Shown: piece by piece, positions 14,363 to 22,665 of the stretch | Numbering within the stretch: position 1 is the stretch's first letter | Layout: every line of letters starts with the position of its first letter | Assembly: GCF_946221465.1 (NCBI RefSeq) | Contig: NZ_CAMJVP010000022.1 | Coordinates: 1-24,372 of the forward strand | Source: an uncultured Aeromicrobium sp. | GTDB taxonomy: Bacteria > Actinomycetota > Actinomycetes > Propionibacteriales > Nocardioidaceae | Length of the DNA: 24,372 nt | Direction of reading: 5' to 3' | Program-made: the position numbers and the translations under genes | Notes under the pieces: generated by a model | Told to the model about the DNA's origin: nothing | The model's database searches: none | The model's input: only the letters and a program-made list of their open reading frames with translations

Positions 14363-15811
14363 ATGAGCTATGACATCGCCGTCATCGGTGCCGGCACGGC
14401 GGGACTGCCGCTCGCGATCGAGGCCGCCCGGCAGGGACTCGACGTGGTGCTCGTCGAGCAGTCCGATCTCATGGGCGGCACCCTGTGGCGCTCGTGGGCG
14501 CAGCTGTCTGCCGGAGGCACGTCGCTGCAGGCCAAGAAGGGAATCCACGACAATCCGCAGTTGCACTTCGATGATGTGATGCGGATCAGCAAACGGACTG
14601 CCGACCCGATGCTGGTCCGCCTCGCTGTCGAGGAGGCTCCGGCCACGATCGAATGGCTGATGGAGTCCGGGTTCGACATGGACCCCGAGGCCCCGGCGAT
14701 CCTCCACTTCCACGAGCCCTACTCTGTTCCGCGCACCTACTGGGGCCGCAACGCGGGCCGCTCCGTGCTCGACGTCCTGCTGCCCCAGCTCGATGAGCAG
14801 GTCGCGCGCGGGCGGATCGACGTACGGCTCTCCACGACGATGACCGAACTGGCGACGGTCGGCTCCGACGAGGTCGGCGGCGTGGTGGTTCGCGGTCCTG
14901 ACGGCGGGACCGAGGAGATCGAGGCTGATGCCGTCGTCCTGACCACCGGCGGCTACGCGGGAAATCACGAGCTCTTTCCGAAGCTGACGCAGGGAGCGCC
15001 GTTGGTCGGGCCCGGCGCGCCCACCTCGACTGGCGCGGGAATACTCGCTGCGGTCCGCATCGGCGCCCGCGTGCGCGGTGAGGACCTGTTCCTCCCGACG
15101 TACGGGGGAGTCCTGAAGGCCGGCAGCCGGCACGAGACCGTGCATCTCGACGACTACCCGCAGCTCACGCCCCGGCATCGACAGCCGTGGGAGATCCACG
15201 TGAACGTGCGCGGCGAGCGCTTCGTGGCCGAGGACACCGACAGCGTCGACGTGCGCGAGAACGCCCTGCTCGCCCAGCCTGACCTCGTGTTCTGGGTGGT
15301 CTACGACGCCCAGGCCGCCGTGCAGGCGCCGCCGCTGTTCCCGAGTTGGTCGTCAGACGAGCTGGGCCGGGCGTTCGCCGAGAACAGCTCATTCGTCACA
15401 GCCGACGACCTCGTCGAGCTGGCCCGGGCGGCCGGAATCGAGCCGAGCGGACTCGTCGCGACTGTTGAGGACTACAACCGCGCGGTCGCGCAGGGCGAGG
15501 ACCGCCTGGGCAGGCGGCATCTGCCCGCCCCGATCTCGACTCCGCCCTTCTTCGCCGTCCGCAACCACGGCACCACGTTGAAGAGTCCTGCCGGTCTGGC
15601 CGTCGACGCCGACCTGCGAGTGCTGTCAGCCTCGGGTCCCTTCGCCCGGCTCTACGCCGTGGGGGAGGCGCTCGGCGGAAGCACGATGTCCGGCAAGTCG
15701 TTCGTCAGTGGGATGAGCGTGACACCCGCGCTCAGCCTCGGCCGACGCCTCGCTCGGACCCTGGCCGGAGTCCAAGGTGCCGAGCACCCCCTCACGACAG
15801 GAGAACGTTGA
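14363..15811 (+). CDS. FAD_binding_2 flavoprotein (fumarate reductase/ketosteroid dehydrogenase/TcuA-like)
   Basis: This is an FAD-dependent dehydrogenase or reductase of 482 residues. The Rossmann motif is AVIGAGTAGLPLAIEAARQG (GxGxxG at 9-14) with the ribose-binding E32, then the family's MGGTLWRSWAQLSAGG. The substrate domain region includes VVLTTGGYAGN, and the C-terminus has LKSPAGLAVDADLRVL, RLYAVGEALGGSTMSGKSFVSGMSVTPALSLGRRLA, quoted here as two landmarks of FAD contact. The family contains soluble fumarate reductase, 3-ketosteroid delta-1-dehydrogenase and tricarballylate dehydrogenase; the operon suggests it desaturates or reduces a cyclic or dicarboxylic intermediate. It starts 50 bases after the binding protein, with CGGAGGG upstream, and its stop overlaps the next ATG. 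Substrate not determinable. Confidence 0.85.
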   Translation: MSYDIAVIGAGTAGLPLAIEAARQGLDVVLVEQSDLMGGTLWRSWAQLSAGGTSLQAKKGIHDNPQLHFDDVMRISKRTADPMLVRLAVEEAPATIEWLMESGFDMDPEAPAILHFHEPYSVPRTYWGRNAGRSVLDVLLPQLDEQVARGRIDVRLSTTMTELATVGSDEVGGVVVRGPDGGTEEIEADAVVLTTGGYAGNHELFPKLTQGAPLVGPGAPTSTGAGILAAVRIGARVRGEDLFLPTYGGVLKAGSRHETVHLDDYPQLTPRHRQPWEIHVNVRGERFVAEDTDSVDVRENALLAQPDLVFWVVYDAQAAVQAPPLFPSWSSDELGRAFAENSSFVTADDLVELARAAGIEPSGLVATVEDYNRAVAQGEDRLGRRHLPAPISTPPFFAVRNHGTTLKSPAGLAVDADLRVLSASGPFARLYAVGEALGGSTMSGKSFVSGMSVTPALSLGRRLARTLAGVQGAEHPLTTGER

Positions 15812-16581
15812 TGTGGAACCGGGCCGATGTGGACTTCATCCAGACACAGGATGTGCCGTGGGAGCCTGTCGGCGAAGGTCAGTTCGGCTTCGCCGGCGGA
15901 GGGCGAGCGCGACGTCTCAGTGAGGATCCCAACGACGGTGCGCATACGTCATTGATCCGGGTCCAGGATCGCCAGCACGGGGTGCTTCCCAGCGGACTGG
16001 ATCTCTACGTCTACGCCGGAGAAGGGCTGCTCAACGGTAGGCGTCTGGCTCTGGGTGATTACGTCTACCTTGCGCCGGGCAGCCTGATCGACCTTCGTCC
16101 TTCGGTCCGGGGACTCACGCTCTACGCCGGCTTCTGGGGAGCCTCGGCCCTGGAGGCCACGACGGAGGCCGCCGAACCGGTCGACATCTGCTCACCGGAG
16201 AAGCTGCCCTGGGTTCCCGCAGGGTGGAGTGGCGACGTGGAACTCGAGCCGGGAGCCATGGTCAAGGAACTGCGGCGAAGTGACGAGGTGTACATCTACC
16301 TCGCTGCCATGTTGCCCGGCTGGCGCAGCGAACTCGAGGAATCGCACCCCGTCTACGAGGAGTCGTTCAAGATCTACGGCGACGTGTTGATGGGATCGCG
16401 AGGAGTCATGCGCGAGGGCGCGTACTTCTTCCGCGCACCGGACGTGTTCCACGGTCCCCTGTATTCACGGACCGGCACGATGTCGTTCATCAGATCCGAT
16501 GCCGCGACGACGACCACGTACCGTGAGCCGGCCGTCGGCGGCACTTGGGCGGAGCTTGCACGAGATGCGTACCCGTTCTGA
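15811..16581 (+). CDS. Bicupin-like protein (DUF4437/ChrR-like), function unknown
   Basis: This 256-residue protein seems to contain two cupin-like halves. The first (about 10-110) has LDLYVYAGEGLLNGRRLALGDYVYLAPGS..., with the typical glycine-proline turns of a cupin barrel; the second (about 125-240) has HPVYEESFKIYGDVLMGSRG, then GAYFFRAPDVFHGP, where H, E and the later H could bind metal. The first half appears to lack the usual histidines. An AGGAG at 15799-15803 supports the ATG at 15811 rather than the in-frame TTG at 15808. It overlaps the flavoprotein stop by one base. A metal-dependent isomerase, a dioxygenase or a sensor/binding role are all possible; the operon position points to the catabolic pathway. 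Confidence 0.65.
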   Translation: MWNRADVDFIQTQDVPWEPVGEGQFGFAGGGRARRLSEDPNDGAHTSLIRVQDRQHGVLPSGLDLYVYAGEGLLNGRRLALGDYVYLAPGSLIDLRPSVRGLTLYAGFWGASALEATTEAAEPVDICSPEKLPWVPAGWSGDVELEPGAMVKELRRSDEVYIYLAAMLPGWRSELEESHPVYEESFKIYGDVLMGSRGVMREGAYFFRAPDVFHGPLYSRTGTMSFIRSDAATTTTYREPAVGGTWAELARDAYPF

Positions 16582-16624
16582 ACCCCCAACCGTCCTCGCT
16601 GAGCCTAGCGAATGTGGAGAGAAC

Positions 16625-17467
16625 ATGACTGACCTCAACCCCGCGACCACCCCCGTGTCAGCGCCCCCGACGAGTTCGGCCGGTGCGGCGATATCGGTGC
16701 GCGGCGTCGCCAAGACGTACGAGTCCGCGGCGGGTCCGGTGCGAGCGCTGCTGCCGACCGACCTCGAGGTCGCTGCCGGGGAGTTCGTCGTGCTGCTCGG
16801 GCCGTCGGGCTGCGGAAAGACGACGCTGCTGAGAATGCTCGCCGGCCTCCACGCGCCCAGCGAAGGGAGCATCGTCATCGGCGACCGTCCGCTGTTCAGC
16901 GTCGGGCGGACGAAGCCGGATCACGATGCCCTTGGTTCGCTGGGGTTCGTCTTCCAGCAGGCGAACCTGATGCCGTGGCGCAGCGTGTGGAAGAACATCG
17001 CATTGCCGCTTGAGGTTGAGCGGGTCCCGCGGCGTGAACGGCGGGAGCGCGCTGAGCAGATGGCCCAGATGGTCGGCCTCCAGGACTTCCTGGATCACCT
17101 GCCGCGACAGCTCTCCGGTGGCATGCAGCAACGCGTCGCCATCGCCCGCGCGCTCATCCACGATCCCTCGATCCTGCTGATGGACGAGCCGTTCGGCGCG
17201 TTGGACGCGATGACGCGCGACCACATGAACGAGCAGCTGCAGGAGCTGTGGCTCAGCACGGGCAAGACCGTGGTCCTGGTGACGCATTCGATCTCGGAGG
17301 CGGTCTTCCTCGCCGACCGCGTCGTGTTGCTGTCGCAGCGCCCCGGCAGGGTCCAAGACATCGTCGAGGTCAGCGCTTCCCGCCCTCGTCCGCTGACGAT
17401 GGTGGCTCAGCCTGAGGCTGGTCGGCTCATCGCCCGGCTACGCGATCAGCTGGGTACGCACGGATGA
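16625..17467 (+). CDS. ABC transporter ATP-binding protein, SsuB/TauB-type
   Basis: This is the cytoplasmic ATPase of the importer (280 residues). Walker A is GPSGCGKTT (59-67), the Q-loop glutamine is Q111 in FVFQQANLMPW, the signature is LSGGMQQR (163-170), Walker B is LLMDEPFGALD (184-194), and the switch histidine is H221 in VLVTHSISEA. PW after the Q-loop and the H-loop sequence are typical of nitrate/sulfonate/taurine ATPases. An N-terminal tail of about 22 residues (TTPVSAPPTSSAG) precedes the fold. The ATG at 16625 follows GGAGAG; an in-frame start at 16499 overlaps the cupin gene and is rejected. The gene is separated from its permease by the flavoprotein and cupin genes, but the shared operon and the lack of any other permease make the pairing likely. 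Its stop overlaps the next start (ATGA). Confidence 0.93.
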   Translation: MTDLNPATTPVSAPPTSSAGAAISVRGVAKTYESAAGPVRALLPTDLEVAAGEFVVLLGPSGCGKTTLLRMLAGLHAPSEGSIVIGDRPLFSVGRTKPDHDALGSLGFVFQQANLMPWRSVWKNIALPLEVERVPRRERRERAEQMAQMVGLQDFLDHLPRQLSGGMQQRVAIARALIHDPSILLMDEPFGALDAMTRDHMNEQLQELWLSTGKTVVLVTHSISEAVFLADRVVLLSQRPGRVQDIVEVSASRPRPLTMVAQPEAGRLIARLRDQLGTHG

Positions 17468-18840
17468 CTGCGCTGCTACGGCTGGCCCGCTACGCCGAGA
17501 GCATCGATCTCGCAAAGCTGCCTGCGGCGGTGGTCGATCGGCTCGGCGCCCTGTGGCTCGATCACCTTGGTACGGTCCTGGGCGGTGCGGTGGTGCCCGA
17601 GGCCCAGACGATCGCGCGTCTGGTGGCGCAGCGGGGCGCGACGCCCGTCGCGAGTGTCGTGGGTGCGGGCTTCTCGACGAGCGAGCCCGACGCGGCGTTC
17701 TGCAACGGGGCTGCCGCTGATGTGCTCGAGCATCAGGACGGCTACCGCTTCGGGGGTTTCCACCCCTCGCACACGATGCCCGCTCTCCTGGCGGTCGCGG
17801 AGAGCCGGGACACTGACCTGCGCGCCCTGTTCGAAGCGAGTGTCGTCGCCTACGAGGTCGCCAATCGCCTGGGCCGTGCCGCCCACCCCGAGGCCACTCA
17901 GCGCGGCTGGTTTCCCCCGGCCGCCGCGTACGGCGCGGCGGCCGGCTGCGCCCGGCTGCTGGGGCTGCCGTCCGAGGCCATCGCCCAGGCGGTGGGGACA
18001 GCCTGCTTCCTGGCTCCCGGGATACCGATCGACGCGATCTTCGCCGGACCGACGAGCAAACCGGCCTTCGCCGGACAGCTCGCGCGGACGGGGGTCGAGG
18101 CGAGCCTGCTCGCGGCCGGCGGTCTCACCGGCTGGCAGGAGACCCTCGACGGTCCTCGAGGGCTGGTGAACCTCCTCGGCGGCGACGCCGCGCGCCTGGC
18201 GGACCTCGTCGACGACCTCAAAAATGCGTGGAGCATCCTGGACGTCCACCAGAAGCGCTATGCCGGCTGCCGGCACACCCACGGCGCGATCGAAGCGGCG
18301 CTGCACATCGCGCAGGACGGACTGCGTCCCCACGACGTCGCCGCCATCGAAGTTGAGACGTACGCGGTGGCAAAGCAACTCGTTGACCGCCCGGTGACTG
18401 CCGAGTTGACGACCATCGGCGCGACGCTGAGCCTGCCGTATACCGTCGCCGTCGCGATCATGGACGGCGAGGTCGGCGGTCGCCAGTACACCCCCGAGCG
18501 CGTGCACGACCCGGATGTCGCCCAGCTGGCAGGAAAGGTGCGCATTCGGGTCAGCGAGGAGCTCGAGGCGCGCTATCCCGAGTTCACCGCCACCCGCGTC
18601 GTCGTGACGACCGCCGACGGCGGGCGTCACGAGCACACCGTGCAGACGCCGGCCGGCGACTACCGCGCGCCGCTGACCCGTCAGCAGCTGCTGGACAAGT
18701 TCACCGGGTACGCCGCCCCGCTGCTCGGTGAGCATCGCTGCGAGGAGGTCGCCGAACTGCTGTTGACCGCCCGAACCGACATCAAAGTGAGAGATCTCGT
18801 GGGGCGGCTGACCGTCCCGAATGAAGTGAGGAGAGTGTGA
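17464..18840 (+). CDS. Second MmgE/PrpD-family protein, active site divergent
   Basis: This 458-residue MmgE/PrpD paralogue is only distantly similar to the one at 8392. The fold landmarks are present (VDRLGALWLDHLGTVLGG, FCNGAAADVLEHQDGYRFGGFHPSHTMPALLA, HQKRYAGCRHTHGAIEAAL). The usual D-x-D-D-T motif is replaced: E89 stands where the catalytic Asp is expected and G93 where the Thr is. The HATG-like stretch becomes WFPPAAAYGAAAG, with no histidine. H100 and K264/Y266 remain, and K199 may match the conserved lysine. The reaction therefore probably differs from dehydration or decarboxylation; iminodisuccinate epimerase shows that the fold supports other chemistry. It overlaps the ATPase gene by four bases (ATGA) and the next gene by one base. 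Confidence 0.85.
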   Translation: MTALLRLARYAESIDLAKLPAAVVDRLGALWLDHLGTVLGGAVVPEAQTIARLVAQRGATPVASVVGAGFSTSEPDAAFCNGAAADVLEHQDGYRFGGFHPSHTMPALLAVAESRDTDLRALFEASVVAYEVANRLGRAAHPEATQRGWFPPAAAYGAAAGCARLLGLPSEAIAQAVGTACFLAPGIPIDAIFAGPTSKPAFAGQLARTGVEASLLAAGGLTGWQETLDGPRGLVNLLGGDAARLADLVDDLKNAWSILDVHQKRYAGCRHTHGAIEAALHIAQDGLRPHDVAAIEVETYAVAKQLVDRPVTAELTTIGATLSLPYTVAVAIMDGEVGGRQYTPERVHDPDVAQLAGKVRIRVSEELEARYPEFTATRVVVTTADGGRHEHTVQTPAGDYRAPLTRQQLLDKFTGYAAPLLGEHRCEEVAELLLTARTDIKVRDLVGRLTVPNEVRRV

Positions 18841-19418
18841 TGACCGAGGTAGCTGCACCTGTGCACACCGTCGTCCCCCAACCGCTCGACGCGGCGGCGT
18901 TCGCGCCCTTCGGGCACGTGATCTCACTGGAGGACACCCCGCGTCTGCCGATCGACCTGTACGGAGGGAAGAACGCCGTTCACGGGCCGGTCGTGCTCGA
19001 GGCCGATCAGACCCCCGAGTTCATCCTGTTCCGGGTGGGCTACCGCGGTGGCGACGTGCGGTACATGGAACGCCACGTGGGCATGACCCAGACGTTCATC
19101 CCCCTCAACGGCGACGCCTACGTGAGCCTGGTCGCACGGCCCGACGCTGAGATGGTCGACGGCTTCCCGGCCTTCGAGGAGATCCACGCCTTCCTCGTGC
19201 CCGGCGACGTCGCGTTGAACATCCACCGGGGCACCTGGCACGAGCCGCCCTTCCCTACTCGCGACGGTCAGCGCTTCCTCATCACGAGTCAACCCGACGT
19301 CACACAGGGCCTGCAGACACAGGTGGACGAGAACGGCGAGGTCCATCTTCTCGACGTCGACAAGCGCAATCCGGTCTACCGGACCGGTCGCCGGCTTCGC
19401 GTGGCGATGCCGTCATGA
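18840..19418 (+). CDS. Ureidoglycolate lyase (AllA)-family protein
   Basis: The AllA family (PF04115) splits ureidoglycolate into glyoxylate and urea and has a cupin-like fold. The 192 residues are somewhat longer than the usual 160-170. Landmarks are FAPFGHVIS near the N-terminus, VRYMERHVGMTQTFIPLNG (typical E-R-H ... Q-x-F-x-P), AFLVPGDVALNIHRGTWHEPPFP (typical G-V-W-H) and the FLITSQPD strand. GAGGAG at 18828-18833 supports the ATG at 18840 rather than an in-frame GTG three bases earlier. The stop overlaps the Mo-hydroxylase start (ATGA). No uricase, allantoicase or ureidoglycine genes are present in the window, so it may act on another ureido or carbinolamide acid made downstream of the amidohydrolase. 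Confidence 0.82.
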   Translation: MTEVAAPVHTVVPQPLDAAAFAPFGHVISLEDTPRLPIDLYGGKNAVHGPVVLEADQTPEFILFRVGYRGGDVRYMERHVGMTQTFIPLNGDAYVSLVARPDAEMVDGFPAFEEIHAFLVPGDVALNIHRGTWHEPPFPTRDGQRFLITSQPDVTQGLQTQVDENGEVHLLDVDKRNPVYRTGRRLRVAMPS

Positions 19419-21814
19419 CCAGCGCGCCGGACATGGTGCGACCGGACGGACCGGTCTTTCTGGTCGGTGCCTCGCCACGCAAGCGAGACGGCGCGGCGCT
19501 GGTCACGGGAAGGGAGCGCTTTGTCGACGACTACCGGCTGCCCGGTCTGCTGTATGCCTGCGTCGTCCGCAGCGAGGTGGCTCACGCCCGGATTCGAGCG
19601 GTCGACACGGTCGCCGCTGAAGCCCACGCTGGCGTGAAGCTCGTGCTCACCGGTGAACAGGCGAGTTCGCTCGCCCGGCCGATCCCCTACTTCATCGATC
19701 CCGCATCACGGGGCGGGCGGCGTGTCGACATTCGCTGCCTCGAACCCGATCTCGTCACCTACGTGGGGCAGCCGGTCGCCGCCGTCGTCGCGACCACCCG
19801 CGAGGAGGCTTGGGATGCCGCACGGCTCGTCGAGGTCGAGTACGACCGCCTGCCGCACGTTCTACGAGCGGAGGAGGCGATCAGGCCCGACGCGCCGCGG
19901 GTCTATCCCGCCTGGCCCGACAACGTGATCTTCGCCAAGAGCTACGGGTCGGGCGACGCCGAGAGCCGGATCGCCGACGCCGACGTCGTCGTGGAAGAGG
20001 AGATCCGCATCGCCAGAACCACGACGGCGCCGATGGAGCCGCGTGGCTACGTCGCCTCCTGGGACGAGATGGGCGGGCGGCTCACCGTCCACGCCTCCTG
20101 CCAGAACCCGCACCAGATGCGATGGATGGTCGCGCAGTCGCTGGGACTCGACGAGGACTGCATCCGGATCGTCACCGCGAAGGTCGGCGGGAGTTTCGGG
20201 CTGAAGATGCAAGGACAGCCCGAGGAGGTGCTGGTCTGCCTGCTGAGCAGGCTGACGGGTGCGCCGGTGAAGTGGATCGAGGACCGGCGCGAGACGCTCA
20301 TGTCGGGTGCCCGCGAGCAGATCCATCGCGTGCGGCTGGGCGCCAGCCGCGACGGGACCATCCTGGGCCTGACGAACGAGATCATCGCCGACGGCGGATC
20401 GTTGACCGCCCAGGCCGGGTGGGCGATGTGCAACATGTCGGCCTCCACCTTCCCCTCCGGCTACCGGGTCCAGGACTGTGACATCCGGCTCACGCTGGTC
20501 GCCACCAACAAACCCCCGCTCAGCGCGGCGCGGGGCTTCGGCAAGGACGCCGCGCACTTCGTGATGGAACGGATGATCGATGTGCTGGCACGGCGCCTCG
20601 ACATGGACCCGGCTCAGGTGCGACGGCGCAACTTCATCGGCGCGGACCAGTTCCCCTACCGCACCTCGACCGGTCTGAACATCGACAGCGGCGACTTCGG
20701 CGGCCTGCTCGACAAGGCGCAGGCCGAGATCGGTTATGACCGGCTTCGCCGTGAGCAGGAGGTTCTTCGCGCCGAGGGACGATACCGCGGCATCGGGATT
20801 GCCTTCGAACTCACCCCCGAGTCCTCCGACAGTCCCGGATCCTTCGTGTCCGGGTTCGATACCTCGACGGTCCGGATGGCGATGACCGGCCGGGTCACCG
20901 TGCTCACGGGGGTGACGTCGCCCGGCGGAGGCAACGACACCGGGATCGCCCAGATCGTCGCCGGCGAGCTCGGAGTGCCGCTGAGCTGGGTGGACGTCGT
21001 CCAGGGCGACACCGACCGGTGCCCCCACGGCTTCGGCAACTTCAGCGGCCGCAGCATGGTGGTCGGCGGTGGCTCGGCGGCGTTGGCCGCCCGCGAGGTG
21101 CGGGCCAAGCTGGTGACCGTGGGCGCACGCATGCTGCACCTCGACCCAAAGGACTGCACAGTCCGCGCCGGGCAGGTGCAGGCGGTCGGCGATCCGACGA
21201 GATCGATCCCGGTCGACGAGGTGGCGCGCGCCGTCCTCACCCGGGCGTTCGACGTCGCCGCCGACATCGAGCCCGTGCTGGAGGCGACCCGGGCCTATCG
21301 TCCGGGCAACATCGACCACGTCCCCGATGCCCTCGGCAGGATCCAGCCCTACCCGACGTACTCGAGCTGCCTGCACATCGCTGTCGCGGACGTGGATACC
21401 GAGACCGGCAAGGTGACCCTGGTCGACTACGTCATGGCACACGACTGCGGCACGATGATCAATCCCGAGTTGGTGGAGGGACAGGCCCGAGGCGCGGTGA
21501 CGATGGGCTTGGGCAGCGCCCTCACCGAGCAGTTGCGCTTCGATGACGACGGTGCCCTGCTCAGCGACCGGTTCAAGACCTACCTGCTGCTGCGGGCCAA
21601 CGAGATCCCCGAGGTCCGGATGGTCCACCAGGTCACACCGAGCCCGTTCACCTTCTACGGCAACAAGGGCGCGGGCGAAGCAGGCGTGGGCGGGGCTCAG
21701 GCCGCCGTGGCCAATGCTGTGGAGGATGCTCTCGCGCCGCTGGGGGTGACGGTGCGGTCGATTCCGCTGACACCCCCAGCGGTCCTCGGGCTCGTGCAGG
21801 GCGCGGCGACATGA
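19415..21814 (+). CDS. Xanthine dehydrogenase-family molybdopterin-binding large subunit
   Basis: This is the catalytic Mo-cofactor subunit (799 residues) of a three-subunit hydroxylase that inserts water-derived oxygen into an aldehyde or N-heterocycle. The N-terminal hammerhead domain starts KRDGAALVTGRERFVDDYRL; the Mo domains include GGSFGLKMQGQPEEV, the active-site loop SAARGFGKDAAHF, and the catalytic glutamate E755 in GNKGAGEAGVGGAQAAVANAVEDAL. The loop has no AYRCSFR-type cysteine, so this is not a CO dehydrogenase. The length and the subunit order large-medium-small differ from the medium-small-large order of cox operons. All junctions overlap (ATGA on both sides). No XdhC/CoxF-type maturation gene is seen within the window. 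Nicotinate, quinoline, isoquinoline and aldehyde hydroxylases are candidate relatives; substrate unknown. Confidence 0.93.
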   Translation: MTSAPDMVRPDGPVFLVGASPRKRDGAALVTGRERFVDDYRLPGLLYACVVRSEVAHARIRAVDTVAAEAHAGVKLVLTGEQASSLARPIPYFIDPASRGGRRVDIRCLEPDLVTYVGQPVAAVVATTREEAWDAARLVEVEYDRLPHVLRAEEAIRPDAPRVYPAWPDNVIFAKSYGSGDAESRIADADVVVEEEIRIARTTTAPMEPRGYVASWDEMGGRLTVHASCQNPHQMRWMVAQSLGLDEDCIRIVTAKVGGSFGLKMQGQPEEVLVCLLSRLTGAPVKWIEDRRETLMSGAREQIHRVRLGASRDGTILGLTNEIIADGGSLTAQAGWAMCNMSASTFPSGYRVQDCDIRLTLVATNKPPLSAARGFGKDAAHFVMERMIDVLARRLDMDPAQVRRRNFIGADQFPYRTSTGLNIDSGDFGGLLDKAQAEIGYDRLRREQEVLRAEGRYRGIGIAFELTPESSDSPGSFVSGFDTSTVRMAMTGRVTVLTGVTSPGGGNDTGIAQIVAGELGVPLSWVDVVQGDTDRCPHGFGNFSGRSMVVGGGSAALAAREVRAKLVTVGARMLHLDPKDCTVRAGQVQAVGDPTRSIPVDEVARAVLTRAFDVAADIEPVLEATRAYRPGNIDHVPDALGRIQPYPTYSSCLHIAVADVDTETGKVTLVDYVMAHDCGTMINPELVEGQARGAVTMGLGSALTEQLRFDDDGALLSDRFKTYLLLRANEIPEVRMVHQVTPSPFTFYGNKGAGEAGVGGAQAAVANAVEDALAPLGVTVRSIPLTPPAVLGLVQGAAT

Positions 21815-22665
21815 GCGCCGCTTTCGCCTACGAGGCGCCGCGAGACGAGCAGGAGCTGACGGTGGCGCTGGGGGAGGCCGAGGGGGACATCGCGGTGCTC
21901 GGCGGCGGCACGATGCTGGTTCCGCAGATGACACACCGCCAGGTGCGCCCGTCTGCCGTCATCGACCTGGTCCGCTGCGGTCTGAGCGGCGTCTATCGCG
22001 ATGGCGGGACCACGGTGATCGGCGCCATGACCACCTATCACCGGTTGTTCGATTGTCAGGCTGTCCCGCTGCTCGCCCAGCTCGCACGCGGCATCACCGG
22101 AGGGCCCCAGATCCGGCATCGGGGCACGATCGGCGGCTCGACGGCGTTCGCCAATCCCAACTCCGACATCCCGGGCTGCCTGGTGGCGCTGAACGCCTCC
22201 GTGCGCTTGATCTCACCCAGGGGCGTGCGGACGGTCCCGGCCACGGACTTCTTCCGCGGTCCCTTCTCCACCGCGCGCGCCAGGGATGAGGCGGTGGTCG
22301 CGATCGTGGTCCCCGACGCCGAACGCCGGGCCTTCGGCTACGTCAAGTTCAAGCTGTCCGAGAGCAGTTGGCCGATCGTGACGGCGGCCACCGTGCTCGA
22401 AGGCGAGCAGGTGCGAGTCGGAGTCGGGGGAGTGGCCGCAGTTCCGCGGGTCCTCGAACTCGCGGTGGCCTCACCCGATGATCTTGACGACCCGCACTGG
22501 CGTGAGGAAGCGGGTCGGCGGCTTCGGGCGACGCTCGCCGGCGCTCCCGCGTGGAACGACGTGCTGGCCGATTCGCGATACAAGGAGCAGATCGCTCCCA
22601 CCATCATCGTCCGTTCGATCCGCCAGGCGCTGCGGCGGCGCGACGATCTCGAGAGGACTTCGTGA
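21811..22665 (+). CDS. Xanthine dehydrogenase-family FAD-binding medium subunit
   Basis: This is the FAD subunit that passes electrons from the iron-sulfur clusters to the final acceptor (284 residues, normal length). The PCMH-type FAD domain shows the first FAD loop AVLGGGTMLVPQM (residues 28-40) and the second loop IRHRGTIGGSTAFANPNSDIPG (101-122 region; TIGGS at 106-110), followed by the C-terminal CO_deh_flav_C domain (AFGYVKFKLSESSWPIVTAA, VRVGVGGVAAVPRVLELA). It overlaps the large-subunit gene by four bases (ATGA) and the small-subunit gene by one base. The electron acceptor (NAD, oxygen or quinone) cannot be told from sequence. Confidence 0.93.
   Translation: MSAAFAYEAPRDEQELTVALGEAEGDIAVLGGGTMLVPQMTHRQVRPSAVIDLVRCGLSGVYRDGGTTVIGAMTTYHRLFDCQAVPLLAQLARGITGGPQIRHRGTIGGSTAFANPNSDIPGCLVALNASVRLISPRGVRTVPATDFFRGPFSTARARDEAVVAIVVPDAERRAFGYVKFKLSESSWPIVTAATVLEGEQVRVGVGGVAAVPRVLELAVASPDDLDDPHWREEAGRRLRATLAGAPAWNDVLADSRYKEQIAPTIIVRSIRQALRRRDDLERTS

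Noticed and set aside
17476..18927. 483-codon open frame on the minus strand
   Set aside because: It mirrors the MmgE/PrpD gene at 17464, shows His/Arg/Gly-rich composition without family motifs, and has no start context.
19862..21934. 690-codon open frame on the minus strand
   Set aside because: It runs opposite the Mo-hydroxylase large subunit, whose conserved motifs are clear. The long antisense frame is a by-product of GC-rich third positions and has no recognisable domains.
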